A stretch of DNA of 64,000 nt from Actinobacteria bacterium IMCC26256. GTDB taxonomy: Bacteria > Actinomycetota > Acidimicrobiia > IMCC26256. Under the pieces are notes generated by a model, which made no database searches, was not told the DNA's origin, and saw nothing but the letters and a program-made list of their open reading frames with translations. Of this stretch, positions 51,262-60,424 are shown in pieces. Location: the NCBI GenBank assembly GCA_001023575.1, contig CP011489.1, forward strand, positions 1,611,001-1,675,000. The letters are read 5' to 3'. Every line of letters starts with the position of its first letter. Positions within the stretch are counted from its first letter, which is position 1. The position numbers were made by a program, and so were the translations under genes.

Positions 51262-51984
51262 CTAGAGCCGCTCAGGAGCTTCGCCGACGGTCGGTACCGT
51301 GTCACGCTCCGTCTTGCACCAGCCATCGAACTCAGACTCGAGATCAATACCAGCGTTCTTTGCCTGAACCGCGTCGAGCCACTCCGAGAGAGAGCTCTCT
51401 AGTCTCTCAAGCAAACCGCCGGTATCGACACCACGCTTGACCAACTCTTCAGTGACTCTGCGGTAGTACCAGAGCTGACCACCGCGCCCAGAATCTCGAT
51501 TGAAGGCGTTAAAGAGCGCCTCTCCGTCGATTAGATAATCTTCGCGGCAGCGATTCACGTTGTCGAGTTTGTCTGCAGCGCAGACAATTACATACTCAGA
51601 TGGTGCCGATGCAATGTGATTGATGTACCTCACCTTGCGCGTGAGCCAATTTTCTTTATCTTTGCTGTCCTCCACCCATGAATCTGTGCATGCCTCAACG
51701 ATCGCCGCAACCGTCGATCCGTACTCAGTTACGATGAGGTCAAGCCGCACAGCCCCGCCCTTATCCTCGACAGCATCATGGAGCCAAGCCGCAGCAACCT
51801 GCTCATCGGATCCGCCATGAACTGCAACCGAGGCAGCGACACCCTCTAGGTGCTCAATATACGGAACTGGCCGGAGGCCCTTTGTGAAGTCCCCATCGAA
51901 GAGGTCGCGAGCTTCAGCTTCAGCTTTAGTTTGGCGATCGGTCTCAAATGAATTGTTCGTAGTAATACCTCCTGATTGGTGCAT
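51262..51984 (-). CDS. HD-domain phosphohydrolase
   Basis: A 240-residue protein with HD metal motifs: PYIEHLEGVAASVAVHGG, AAWLHDAVED and ADKLDNVNRC, a pattern of the RelA/SpoT-like HD family that hydrolyses nucleotides such as (p)ppGpp. There is no synthetase, TGS or ACT domain, so it resembles a small alarmone hydrolase. The start is uncertain: ATG 51984 or the upstream start at 52038. Confidence 0.8.
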   Translation of the reverse strand: MHQSGGITTNNSFETDRQTKAEAEARDLFDGDFTKGLRPVPYIEHLEGVAASVAVHGGSDEQVAAAWLHDAVEDKGGAVRLDLIVTEYGSTVAAIVEACTDSWVEDSKDKENWLTRKVRYINHIASAPSEYVIVCAADKLDNVNRCREDYLIDGEALFNAFNRDSGRGGQLWYYRRVTEELVKRGVDTGGLLERLESSLSEWLDAVQAKNAGIDLESEFDGWCKTERDTVPTVGEAPERL

Positions 51985-52078
51985 CGCTTCGACAGACCAA
52001 ACGCTGCACTGTGAATCGGAGAGGGACCCCTCCGACAATCAAGAGACTACAGAGTGGGTGGGACACGTTGAGTTGCGG

Positions 52079-53056
52079 TTAGTTGCCGACCAATTTCTCG
52101 AGGGCCTCGGAGAATCGAGCGCCACCGATTGATCCTGCGAGGTCTAACTCCTCAATATCTGCGAGGTCCTGCTCACTTAACTCAACAGAGAGCGACTCAG
52201 CATTCTCAATGAGGCGAGAGACGCGTCGGGTCCCTGGGATCGGCACCAGATGCGGGCCCTGTGCGAGAACCCATGCAAGAGCGAGTTGGCCGGCGGTACA
52301 GCCTTTTGCTGAGGCCAAACCCGCGAAACGATCCGCTAGTACTCGGTTCGCCTCGAAATTCTCCTCACTAAATCTCGGCATTGATTTTCTAAAGTCTCCA
52401 TCGCCTAGTGGATCTTTTGACGCGGCGAGCAATCCACGCCCGAGAGGACTAAACGGCACGAACCCAATCCCGAGTTCGTCGAGGGTGCCGAGAAGTTCAT
52501 CCTCTGGCCAACGCGTCACTAACGAGTACTCGCTCTGGATAGCGGAGATTGGATGCACCGCGTGGGCGCGCCTGATGGTTGCGGGTGCCGCCTCGGATAG
52601 ACCTAAGTATCGGATCTTCCCTAATGCGACCAACTCCGACATGGCACCGACGGTCTCTTCAATTGGAACAGATGTATCGACGCGGTGCGCATAGTAAAGG
52701 TCAATGACGTCAACACCGAGCCGCAGTAGCGATGCATCACACGCCTCATGTACATAGGCAGCATCGCCGCGGATCGAGGGAGCAGGAGCACCCGGGAGTG
52801 CAGTAAAACCAAACTTTGTGGCGATCGTCACCTCATCGCGTACCGAGGCAAGGGCAGCCCCGACGAGAGTCTCATTGTGGCCAAGTCCGTAGACATCGGC
52901 CGTGTCAAAGAATGTGATCCCAGAGTCGAGTGCAGCTTGAAGCGTAAGGCGGCTCTCATCATCATCGGATGCACCGTAAGTACTAGAGAGAGACATGCAG
53001 CCAAATCCAAGTGCTGATACCTCTAAGTCACCGAGTCTGCGAGTAATCATGCTCAT
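52079..53056 (-). CDS. Aldo/keto reductase
   Basis: A 325-residue NADPH-dependent aldo/keto reductase with the tetrad Asp51, Tyr56 (FFDTADVYG), Lys81 (IATKFGF) and His124 (YYAHRVD). The C-terminal IPGTRRVSRLIENAESL binds NADPH. Subgroup AKR13-like; a broad carbonyl reductase is likely. Confidence 0.92.
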   Translation of the reverse strand: MSMITRRLGDLEVSALGFGCMSLSSTYGASDDDESRLTLQAALDSGITFFDTADVYGLGHNETLVGAALASVRDEVTIATKFGFTALPGAPAPSIRGDAAYVHEACDASLLRLGVDVIDLYYAHRVDTSVPIEETVGAMSELVALGKIRYLGLSEAAPATIRRAHAVHPISAIQSEYSLVTRWPEDELLGTLDELGIGFVPFSPLGRGLLAASKDPLGDGDFRKSMPRFSEENFEANRVLADRFAGLASAKGCTAGQLALAWVLAQGPHLVPIPGTRRVSRLIENAESLSVELSEQDLADIEELDLAGSIGGARFSEALEKLVGN

Positions 53057-53077
53057 TGTTTCTCAACCTTCATGCGC

Positions 53078-53863
53078 TCAGCGCTTTGGTGGCCTAGGAA
53101 TAAAACCAGAGGTCTTCTCTACATAATCAGCGAAGCCCTCACGCGTGCTCGCCATCCGCTTCTCTAATAGAGGCTTACCCGAGACACTTGTAAGCAACCG
53201 TGTCATGACTAGCGGCGAGAGAATCGTGAGTAAAGCCCACCCACCCGATGCTGCGACGATGAAGATACCCCACCAGACAAGTGCGTCGCCAAAATAATTG
53301 GGGTGTCGAGTCCATGCCCACAGGCCTTGATCCATCACACGAGATTTATTGGCTGGGTCTGCACCAAATTTAGAGAGTTGCCAATCACCGATTGACTCAA
53401 ATGCAAAACCCACTGCCCAGATAGCTGCTCCGATTATTTCAAGCGGGATTATAGGAGAGCCGGCGTTCATACCAACTGTGACCGGTAGGGAGATAAATAT
53501 AAGGAGCCCTGCCTGCAATCCGTAGACAACACGAATCGCATAAGCGATCTCGCTTCCACCCTTAGCCCCACGCATAATTTGGGTATACCGCGGATCTTCA
53601 CCCTCTCCTCTGCTTCTCCATGCAAGATGCCACGCGAGGCGCAGTCCCCATACTGAGACCATTATGAGGAGAAGTAATCGCTGAGTAGAGTCGCTTCCAG
53701 AGGTGCCGGCGGATGCGAAAAATCCAACTACAGCTACAGCCACAAATCCAAGTGGCCAGAAGACATCAATGTCTCGATAACGGCCAAGAATGCGCCCGAC
53801 TGTAAAGGCCACTGCCATAACTGCCACAACAGCAAGGGCTGAGATTGCAATAGAAATAATCAT
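53078..53863 (-). CDS. DUF1295 / steroid 5-alpha-reductase-like membrane protein
   Basis: A 261-residue polytopic protein with about six helices and the family signature WAWTRHPNYFGDALVWWGIF followed by TSGFIPRPPK near the C-terminus. DUF1295 proteins belong to the steroid 5-alpha-reductase superfamily and reduce double bonds with NADPH. The gene lies just upstream of the aldo/keto reductase (21-base gap), suggesting a joint reduction. Confidence 0.88.
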   Translation of the reverse strand: MIISIAISALAVVAVMAVAFTVGRILGRYRDIDVFWPLGFVAVAVVGFFASAGTSGSDSTQRLLLLIMVSVWGLRLAWHLAWRSRGEGEDPRYTQIMRGAKGGSEIAYAIRVVYGLQAGLLIFISLPVTVGMNAGSPIIPLEIIGAAIWAVGFAFESIGDWQLSKFGADPANKSRVMDQGLWAWTRHPNYFGDALVWWGIFIVAASGGWALLTILSPLVMTRLLTSVSGKPLLEKRMASTREGFADYVEKTSGFIPRPPKR

Positions 53864-53922
53864 GAAATGAGCATAACTACTGCGGTGGGAAATCGGTGAT
53901 TCATGAGCGCTAGGTTTGGATT

Positions 53923-54300
53923 ATGCCCAGCAAACTGATCTACGACGCTGATTGTGGTTTCTGCACCGTGAGCGCCCACTGGATTGAGGAGCGTTGGCTA
54001 TCAAGCGAGGTATCTCTAGTTGCATCGCGAGATTTGGATGACAACCAACTAGCCGCCTTTGGGCTGACACGCTTAAGCGTCGAGTCCGCCGTGCAGTGGA
54101 TTGACTCTGACTCCAAGGCCCATGCTGGGGCGAGAGCAATCGGGCTTGCGCTTCTCGCGACTTCGGGATGGACGCGCTTGGCAGGGCGAGTAATCAACGC
54201 CCCTCCAGCGCACTGGATCGCACCATTTTTTTACAGGCTTCTTGCGGCCAACAGGCATCGCCTGCCTGGAGGCACAGCAGAGTGCAAGATCAACACTTAG
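53923..54300 (+). CDS. DCC-family thiol-disulfide oxidoreductase-like protein (DUF393)
   Basis: A 125-residue thioredoxin-like protein with LIYDADCGFCTVS (D-x-x-C-x-x-C), the DCC motif. TAGGTT ends 6 bases before ATG 53923, so it appears leaderless. It is divergent from the DUF1295 gene and may use its dithiol in electron transfer. Confidence 0.87.
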   Translation: MPSKLIYDADCGFCTVSAHWIEERWLSSEVSLVASRDLDDNQLAAFGLTRLSVESAVQWIDSDSKAHAGARAIGLALLATSGWTRLAGRVINAPPAHWIAPFFYRLLAANRHRLPGGTAECKINT

Positions 54301-54337
54301 AGCGCTAAATCCTCTGTGGGCAATGTACCCTCACTGA

Positions 54338-55297
54338 GTGCCAACCGATCCCCTCATTCACGCCATCCCAGAGAGTCAGCGCTCAGCGCTAGTTGGAGTA
54401 TTCACCGCTGCGGGGGCAGCGATTCTTTGGGGAACTGGAACCGTAGCAACTTTCGCTGTCCTAGATGCCGGTGTCTCAACCTCGATCTTCACGATCATCG
54501 AGATCGGCTCGAGCATCGTGTTCTTAACGGTTATGTCGCTCGTTCTCGGCTCCCGACTTCCTTCGCTTAGGAAAAACGCTCGAGTCGGTGCACTTGGGAT
54601 TCTTGAACCCGGGCTTGCATACGTGCTCATGAACTTTGGCCTCGCCCGCACATCCGTTACGCACGCTGCACTACTTGGGGCCACTGAGCCAGCACTCATT
54701 GCACTTCTGGCTTGGTTCCTGATTGGCTCGAAATTACCGAGGCGCCTCCTATTGCCGATGGGTACAGCACTCATCGGAACGGTATTGGTAGTAACCGCAA
54801 ATGCGACAGGTAGCGGGGCAGACTGGTTCGGAGATGTTCTAGTCGCACTCGGATTCGTCTCTGCATCGCTCTATGCAGTTGGGAGCAGCCGCGTTGTTGA
54901 GGATATGAAGCCGCTAACAGTCGCTTGGATCCAACAGGTTTTTGCGTTCGCCATTATTGCGCCACCCCTCATTCTCATCACCTTTACGAACGGAGTTGGA
55001 TCTGCCTCGTCTCTCATTACGTGGCTGGCGATTCCGGTTATTGGAGTAACAAGTTCGTCGCTAACATTCTGGCTCTACTTAACCTCATTACGACACGTGA
55101 GCCCCGGAACTACCGCTCAGTTCTTGGCGCTGATCCCTGTTACAGGGTTCCTAGGAGCCGTATTTATTCTCGGGGAGGAGACGACCACAACTGCCTTTAT
55201 AGGTGCGGCAATAGTGCTTGTTTCGTTGATGGCAATAGCGCGCATGGAGCATCGAGCAGAACTAGAGGTAATGGGCGCTCGATCCATCGATCGCTAG
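54338..55297 (+). CDS. EamA/DMT family transporter
   Basis: A 319-residue protein with ten hydrophobic segments in two EamA repeats (first about 20-150, second about 165-300; the repeated GTTAQFLALIPVTGFLGA-type stretch is at the end of the second). Such proteins export or import metabolites. GTG 54338 follows TACCCT by 6 bases, a leaderless promoter. Confidence 0.88.
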   Translation: MPTDPLIHAIPESQRSALVGVFTAAGAAILWGTGTVATFAVLDAGVSTSIFTIIEIGSSIVFLTVMSLVLGSRLPSLRKNARVGALGILEPGLAYVLMNFGLARTSVTHAALLGATEPALIALLAWFLIGSKLPRRLLLPMGTALIGTVLVVTANATGSGADWFGDVLVALGFVSASLYAVGSSRVVEDMKPLTVAWIQQVFAFAIIAPPLILITFTNGVGSASSLITWLAIPVIGVTSSSLTFWLYLTSLRHVSPGTTAQFLALIPVTGFLGAVFILGEETTTTAFIGAAIVLVSLMAIARMEHRAELEVMGARSIDR

Positions 55298-55333
55298 AGG
55301 AGCACTAATGGTTCAGGACCCCTACGTCTGGAC

Positions 55334-56686
55334 CTATAGGTCTGGGCACCAATTTCCGTGAAACCCTGCGGGGACTCTTGCAGGAAGGTGCACGACTGCG
55401 ACCGGATCCCCGGCGATGTCTTGAGCATTTAGCACGACTAGATCGCTATTTCCCTCAGCCTTATTGAGGCGAAAGCCCATGAGCCATCCATCGTCCTCAG
55501 CGGTCGCTCCCTCGCGAGCGACAAAGACTGCCTCACCAAAACCAAAGCCATCGCCCTCATCGCGCACCTCTGAGGTGCGATTCAATAGGTCATATTTCAG
55601 AATCCCTCCCTGGTGAAACTGGTCCTTCAGAGCGGATGCATACCCATATCGATTCTCCGCCCCTACTCGGGATTCGTTGACGCGTGGAAACTCGATCACT
55701 CTGTCATCGAGTCGCTCAAATGCACAGTTACCTGTCTCCGGCGAGAGGACCCATCGCTCTAGTACAGAGTCGCCCTCTGACGGCCCGCGACGCTCTACAT
55801 CGAACATGCTCGGATGCCTAACCACATCGAGAACAACGCTGCCGTCGGCCCGATCGTAAGCATTCATTGGATGAAAAACGTAGCAAGAGGGAACCTCGCA
55901 CCATTTGATCTCACTTGCATCCCCGTCGCGAGGGAGAAGCCCAACGCGTGCTTTGTAATTAGCGTCCCAGAGATATGGAAACCGAGAACCCTCCACCGCT
56001 GCATCAAGATTAAAGACGCAAGGCAGATCAAACACGACGACAAAACGATCGGTAATTGCAGTGTCGTGGATCATTGGACCACCCGGCAATGGAATATCGA
56101 GGGTCTTGCGTACACGCCCATCTCGACCGATCACTACATACTGAGCCGAGTTGCCTCGCTCCCAGTGATAGGTCATCACGTGCAGCTCACCCGTAATTGG
56201 ATCCAGTTTTGGGTGTGCACTAAAGGACCCATCAAGAGTGCCGCCCAAATTTGAGATAGAGAGAGTCTCTAGCTCCTCTGAGAGTTCAATGGGCGGGAAT
56301 CCGGCCTCAATTAGAGCAAGCGTCTTACCTGCAAAGGAGATGACATTTGTATTCGCCGATGCAGTTACATGGTTTGATGCCCATGGGTTAGGGATATGCG
56401 ATTCTCCTAAGAGGTCGCTCACGTCAGCGCTACGCACGTAACGATTGCGGTACCACTCTGCACGGCCATCATTCAGGCGAACACCATGCACCATGCCGTG
56501 ACCAAGAAACCAATGGTGACGTTGCTCGTCAACGGCCCCAATCGGGTTGGGTCCGTTGCGCAGATAACGCCCACTTAGCTCGATAGGCAGAGCGCCTTCG
56601 ATACTCAGATCAAATCGTGTTTCTTCAGCAACTACAGGGGCAAACTCACCATGAATGAAGGGGTGTTGGAGGCTCGCCTGTGTCAT
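55334..56686 (-). CDS. Carotenoid cleavage oxygenase (RPE65/apocarotenoid family)
   Basis: A 450-residue non-heme iron enzyme. The four iron-binding histidines are His158 (FSAHPKLD), His207 (MIHDTAI), His272 (VFHPMNAYD) and His443 (GFHGNWC). YLRNGPNP and WFLGHGMVHGV are further family marks. It cleaves carotenoids or similar stilbenes; some bacterial members make retinal. AGGAG lies 5 bases before the ATG. The MFS gene 8 bases upstream on the same strand may be cotranscribed. Confidence 0.92.
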   Translation of the reverse strand: MTQASLQHPFIHGEFAPVVAEETRFDLSIEGALPIELSGRYLRNGPNPIGAVDEQRHHWFLGHGMVHGVRLNDGRAEWYRNRYVRSADVSDLLGESHIPNPWASNHVTASANTNVISFAGKTLALIEAGFPPIELSEELETLSISNLGGTLDGSFSAHPKLDPITGELHVMTYHWERGNSAQYVVIGRDGRVRKTLDIPLPGGPMIHDTAITDRFVVVFDLPCVFNLDAAVEGSRFPYLWDANYKARVGLLPRDGDASEIKWCEVPSCYVFHPMNAYDRADGSVVLDVVRHPSMFDVERRGPSEGDSVLERWVLSPETGNCAFERLDDRVIEFPRVNESRVGAENRYGYASALKDQFHQGGILKYDLLNRTSEVRDEGDGFGFGEAVFVAREGATAEDDGWLMGFRLNKAEGNSDLVVLNAQDIAGDPVAVVHLPARVPAGFHGNWCPDL

Positions 56687-56694
56687 CTCTGCTC

Positions 56695-58389
56695 CTATTG
56701 GTTCTTAACTATCTCTTCATTCTCTAATTCGTCTAACTCTTCAGGATCGTCACCCGCAAGCGGGTGATTCTGGATCCGCCGAGATGCTACCAATCCTAAT
56801 AAACCAAGAATAGCGACCGCACCGAGGGCTGCTTTTAGACCATCTATCTGAGAGGTGACGTAGTCGTTTACCACGGTATCCACCTCGCTACTCGAGAGCC
56901 CGCTCGCCTCGGCTGCCGCACGCGCCTGATCCTCCGAGACGAATGCAATCCCCTGCTTCGAAGCAGCCTCTACAGCTACCTTGGTCTGTGGCTCCACCTT
57001 TGGATTAGCACCGACAGTGCGCACGAAAGCAGAGTTCAGACCTGACAAGAGTATTGCTCCTATCAGCGCTGTCCCGAGTGACGCTCCGAGATTCTGCGCA
57101 GTCCCCTGAAGGCCGCCTACTTCATTACTCCGCGTGACGTTCACTGATGACTGCGTAACGTTTCCAAGTTGCGAAGCCACGATGCCGATACCTGCGCCAG
57201 TAATTGACATCGCAAGTGCAAACAGATTCGACCGGAGATGTACATCCACAGCAGCGATACAGAAGACCACTCCAAGGATCGTTATTGATAGGCCAACGCG
57301 CACAAGTCTGCGAGCCGCGAATCGAGATGAGAGAGCAGCCCCCAAGAATGATGCGACGAGTAGCGAGACAGAGAGCGGAAGAATGCGGAGTCCAGACTCA
57401 AGGGCATCTAATCCCAAAACATACTGAAGGTATAGGGGCAGAACGAAGAAGAGACCAGCAATTACGAACTGCTGAACCCCAAGTGTTGCGAGACCTCCTG
57501 ATAGCGAGGGTATACGGAGCAACTCAGGGTCGAGCAGCGGAGTGCCTCCGCTCTCCTTCAGGCGCGCCTGGCTCGCAAGGAATATCCAGACCACGAAGAT
57601 CCCTAAAACAACCATTGGAATTGTCGGAGAAAAACCCAGAACTGTGAAGGGCGCTTCGCGAGGCATTACCCATCCCCAGATTCCTGCCTGCACTAGGGAG
57701 ATGACGATTAGACCGAACCCGAGTGCGGAGAGTGCAACCCCGAGGAAATCAAAGCCCTTTCCTACAGTGGGGCGCTCCCCTTCTTTTATGAATCTCGATA
57801 AGGCGACCACCGCAAGACAGATCACAACCTCCGAGGCAAATATGTAGCGCCAGGAGTATGCCGAGGTGACCCAACCGCCGATAACAGGCCCGGCTGCAGC
57901 CGCTGCACCCGAGATGCCCCCAATAATTCCAAAGGCGAGTGCCCGCTGTTTACCGCTGTAATTCGCCGCAGTAAGCGCAGCAATAGCAGGGATGACGAGC
58001 ACTGCTCCTAAGCCTTCGAGTACAGACCAGCCGATAAAGAGCGCACCAAACGTTGGAGCGAGCGCAGTTGTGAATGAGCCGCAGGCGTAGATAACTAAAC
58101 CAATTACAAACGCACGCTTTCGCCCTAAACGATTCCCCAGCCCTGCCCCTGCAAGCATGAAGGCCGCCATCACGAGACTGAAGCATGCAATTGCTAGCTG
58201 CATCTTTGAGACTGTGGTGCCGAGGTCTTTTACTACTGCACTGATCGAGACGGCCATCACCGTGCTGTCAAGCACCATCACAAACTGCGCGAAGGCTAAG
58301 ACGCAGATAGGAAGCCAGAAACGCAGACCTCTGCCACCGAGTTGATTAGAGCCTTGCTTAGAGTCGAGAGGTTCAGAGGTAGTAGTCAT
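56695..58389 (-). CDS. MFS drug/metabolite exporter, DHA2 (14-helix) family
   Basis: A 564-residue transporter with 14 hydrophobic segments. VLDSTVMAVSISAV near residue 40 is the DHA2 motif D1, GNRLGRKRAFVIG motif A, and VGGLQGTAQNLGASLGTALIGAIL lies in helix 13. A charged C-terminal tail follows. AGGAG is 5 bases before ATG. The leader contains a 13-bp tandem array. Confidence 0.9.
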   Translation of the reverse strand: MTTTSEPLDSKQGSNQLGGRGLRFWLPICVLAFAQFVMVLDSTVMAVSISAVVKDLGTTVSKMQLAIACFSLVMAAFMLAGAGLGNRLGRKRAFVIGLVIYACGSFTTALAPTFGALFIGWSVLEGLGAVLVIPAIAALTAANYSGKQRALAFGIIGGISGAAAAAGPVIGGWVTSAYSWRYIFASEVVICLAVVALSRFIKEGERPTVGKGFDFLGVALSALGFGLIVISLVQAGIWGWVMPREAPFTVLGFSPTIPMVVLGIFVVWIFLASQARLKESGGTPLLDPELLRIPSLSGGLATLGVQQFVIAGLFFVLPLYLQYVLGLDALESGLRILPLSVSLLVASFLGAALSSRFAARRLVRVGLSITILGVVFCIAAVDVHLRSNLFALAMSITGAGIGIVASQLGNVTQSSVNVTRSNEVGGLQGTAQNLGASLGTALIGAILLSGLNSAFVRTVGANPKVEPQTKVAVEAASKQGIAFVSEDQARAAAEASGLSSSEVDTVVNDYVTSQIDGLKAALGAVAILGLLGLVASRRIQNHPLAGDDPEELDELENEEIVKNQ

Positions 58390-58404
58390 CAGGCTCCTAT
58401 TGCG

Positions 58405-58455
58405 CTGTATCCTTGCCCTGTATCCTTGCGCTGTATCCTCGCACTGTATTCGGTG
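58405..58455. repeat. 13-bp tandem repeats upstream of the MFS gene
   Basis: CTGTATCCTTGCC, CTGTATCCTTGCG, CTGTATCCTCGCA and the decayed CTGTATTCGGTG follow with a 13-base period from 58405. On the gene's strand each unit reads as an AAGGATACAG word. The array begins 15 bases before the start codon. Confidence 0.7.
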
Positions 58456-58477
58456 TTCTCTGCTCGTAAATTACTAA

Positions 58478-59383
58478 CTACTGATTCAACCAAGGTGGCA
58501 TTTTATAGGCCACTAATTCAGAGAGTTGCTCGGCAAGCAAGATGTTCGATTCCTTGAAGCGAACCAACACCTCCGAATCAATCTCCCCCTCCGCTTTCGG
58601 CATCGGTCGACCATTTACGCGGTAATACGCAGCACGAGCTTTGGTCTTTATTGAGGGGTGCTTTCGAAGTATCGGCTCAAGACTCGAGTTAATCGCGAGA
58701 GCGACCCTCTGAAGCCTTTTGCGCCTGTAGAGCACAGAGGGATTGTCATGAGGCAACGCGAGCCCAACGAAAGGCTCCGGATCCACTCCGAGCCACTGCG
58801 CTAGTGCGGCTAGTACCTCTGAAGTATTCGATGTCAGCTCCTCAAATGCAACGACACGGACATCAAATCTGTTGGACCATTCCGGAATGAACTCGGAGTA
58901 CATGCCCCCAATCACACCGATGTATGGATCCTGGGATTGGTCACCCAATGCTTCACGGCCTAGTGGCGCGCTTAGCGAGACGTACTCAGCCAAGGTCATC
59001 TCAACAGGGATTCGCAGACGCGCCTGCTGTGCTCGGTAGTAGGAGCGCAGGCGAGCGATTGGTTCACGAATGGTAAATAGCACCTTTGGTTTTCCTAGGA
59101 GAGACTCCACCGCATCAAGTAATGGTGGGCCACCATAGGCATAGGCCGGCGTTGCCTCCATGCGCAGAAGCGACTGCTCTGTCCCAGCAAAGAGTCCTCG
59201 GTAATCGCTCACTGGGCTCATGCTCTGGCCGTAGCGCGCAGGCAAGAAGTACTCAGTCTCCTTTACTCTTGACCCGCCAATCTCAGGGTGGCGCGCAAGG
59301 AGTGAGAATAATGAAGTGGTACCGGTTTTAGGAAAGCCCGCAAGGAGGAGATTAGGCAGAGCGCCTTTGGAGATTGCTGACAT
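58478..59383 (-). CDS. Sulfotransferase
   Basis: A 301-residue PAPS-dependent sulfotransferase. LLLAGFPKTGTTSLFSLLARHPE carries the 5'-phosphosulfate loop and ETEYFLPARYGQ follows; the 3'-phosphate region is near LFTIREPIARLRSYYRAQQ. TAGCGT ends 6 bases before ATG 59383. It could sulfate sugars, lipids or small metabolites. Confidence 0.9.
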   Translation of the reverse strand: MSAISKGALPNLLLAGFPKTGTTSLFSLLARHPEIGGSRVKETEYFLPARYGQSMSPVSDYRGLFAGTEQSLLRMEATPAYAYGGPPLLDAVESLLGKPKVLFTIREPIARLRSYYRAQQARLRIPVEMTLAEYVSLSAPLGREALGDQSQDPYIGVIGGMYSEFIPEWSNRFDVRVVAFEELTSNTSEVLAALAQWLGVDPEPFVGLALPHDNPSVLYRRKRLQRVALAINSSLEPILRKHPSIKTKARAAYYRVNGRPMPKAEGEIDSEVLVRFKESNILLAEQLSELVAYKMPPWLNQ

Positions 59384-59432
59384 ATAGGCACGCTAGCCCT
59401 GAAGCGGTTCTGCTCCCCGACAATGACTCGCT

Positions 59433-60341
59433 CTACTTGAGGAGATGGCGCGCAATTGCTGCCGCATATTTCTCGGCCGATCCCGGTACTAGATCAAGGA
59501 AGAGCGAGGGCTCATTCGCCTCGACCTCAAGCACAAGCACCTCTCCCCCATCGCCCTCAACAAGATCTATTCGCACATACGTTGGGGGGCCGGAGGATGG
59601 AATCGCTGCTGTTACGAGTGCAGCAACGTCGATCTCCTCGCTTGTGGGGGCCCGCACCGAGATGTCCTCAACTGCATAAAGTCCGTCGACGGTTCGCATA
59701 GCGGAACCATGCGAGAGGATTGGGCCCTTGCGCAGAGCGTGACTCACTACCCCGTCGAAACAGACAAGGGCAGTCTCGCCTCTCTCATCCACGCTTCTTA
59801 TATAAGGTTGGATAAGTACATCTCTCCCCTGTGCAAGGAGCCTCTTTGCATGGAGTGCTCCCTTCTCGCTCTCATTAGAGCGATAGCGCTGCGTGTCGCG
59901 CGAACCAGCTGAGACGGCGGGCTTAACGACGAACTCGCCAACGCTGGGAAGCGTCACAGCGTCACCTGTGTGGAGGAACGTGCTCGGAATAATCGGCACA
60001 CCTGCATGCTCAAGGTCAATCAAGTAGTGCTTATCTGAACTCCACCGAAGCACGGCAGCTGAATTGACAAGTACCGAGAGCGCATCAACGCGATCAATCC
60101 ACGCGAGATAATCAGGCAAGCGCGTTGAATAGTCCCAAGGCGAACGCACCAACACAAGGGCAAACTCGCCCCACTGCACACTTGGGTCATCCCACTCAAC
60201 CAACTCAGCAGTGATTGACAACTTATTTAAAGCTGACACCGTTGGCTCGATGTCGGCATCTAGGTGTCGACTCACTGAAGCGGTCACAACCGCTACCGCC
60301 TGGCGCTTATCAGGAAGAGCACTCACTCTTTGAGTATTCAT
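59433..60341 (-). CDS. ATP-grasp ligase-like protein
   Basis: A 302-residue ATP-grasp enzyme. VKPAVSAGSRDTQRY (nucleotide loop), DVLIQPYIRSVDERGETALVCF and YVRIDLVEGDGGEVLVLEVEANEPSLF (metal-binding Glu and Asn) are typical of RimK/glutathione-synthetase-like ligases; the DUF resembles DcsG-type proteins. I start at ATG 60341 because residues upstream are not family-like. It joins a carboxylate to an amine, substrate unknown. Confidence 0.82.
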   Translation of the reverse strand: MNTQRVSALPDKRQAVAVVTASVSRHLDADIEPTVSALNKLSITAELVEWDDPSVQWGEFALVLVRSPWDYSTRLPDYLAWIDRVDALSVLVNSAAVLRWSSDKHYLIDLEHAGVPIIPSTFLHTGDAVTLPSVGEFVVKPAVSAGSRDTQRYRSNESEKGALHAKRLLAQGRDVLIQPYIRSVDERGETALVCFDGVVSHALRKGPILSHGSAMRTVDGLYAVEDISVRAPTSEEIDVAALVTAAIPSSGPPTYVRIDLVEGDGGEVLVLEVEANEPSLFLDLVPGSAEKYAAAIARHLLK

Positions 60342-60424
60342 AATGACCGGCGCACCATGGCGGCATCCTCTCACGAATATCTGAGCATTCGGGGACGAGG
60401 CCCGGCGCGTGGGAGGCTCTAAAT

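Noticed and set aside
51968-51973. A perfect AGGAGG on the minus strand near the start of the HD gene
   Set aside because: No ATG, GTG or TTG in the right frame lies 4-12 bases after it, so it is probably chance or within the coding region.
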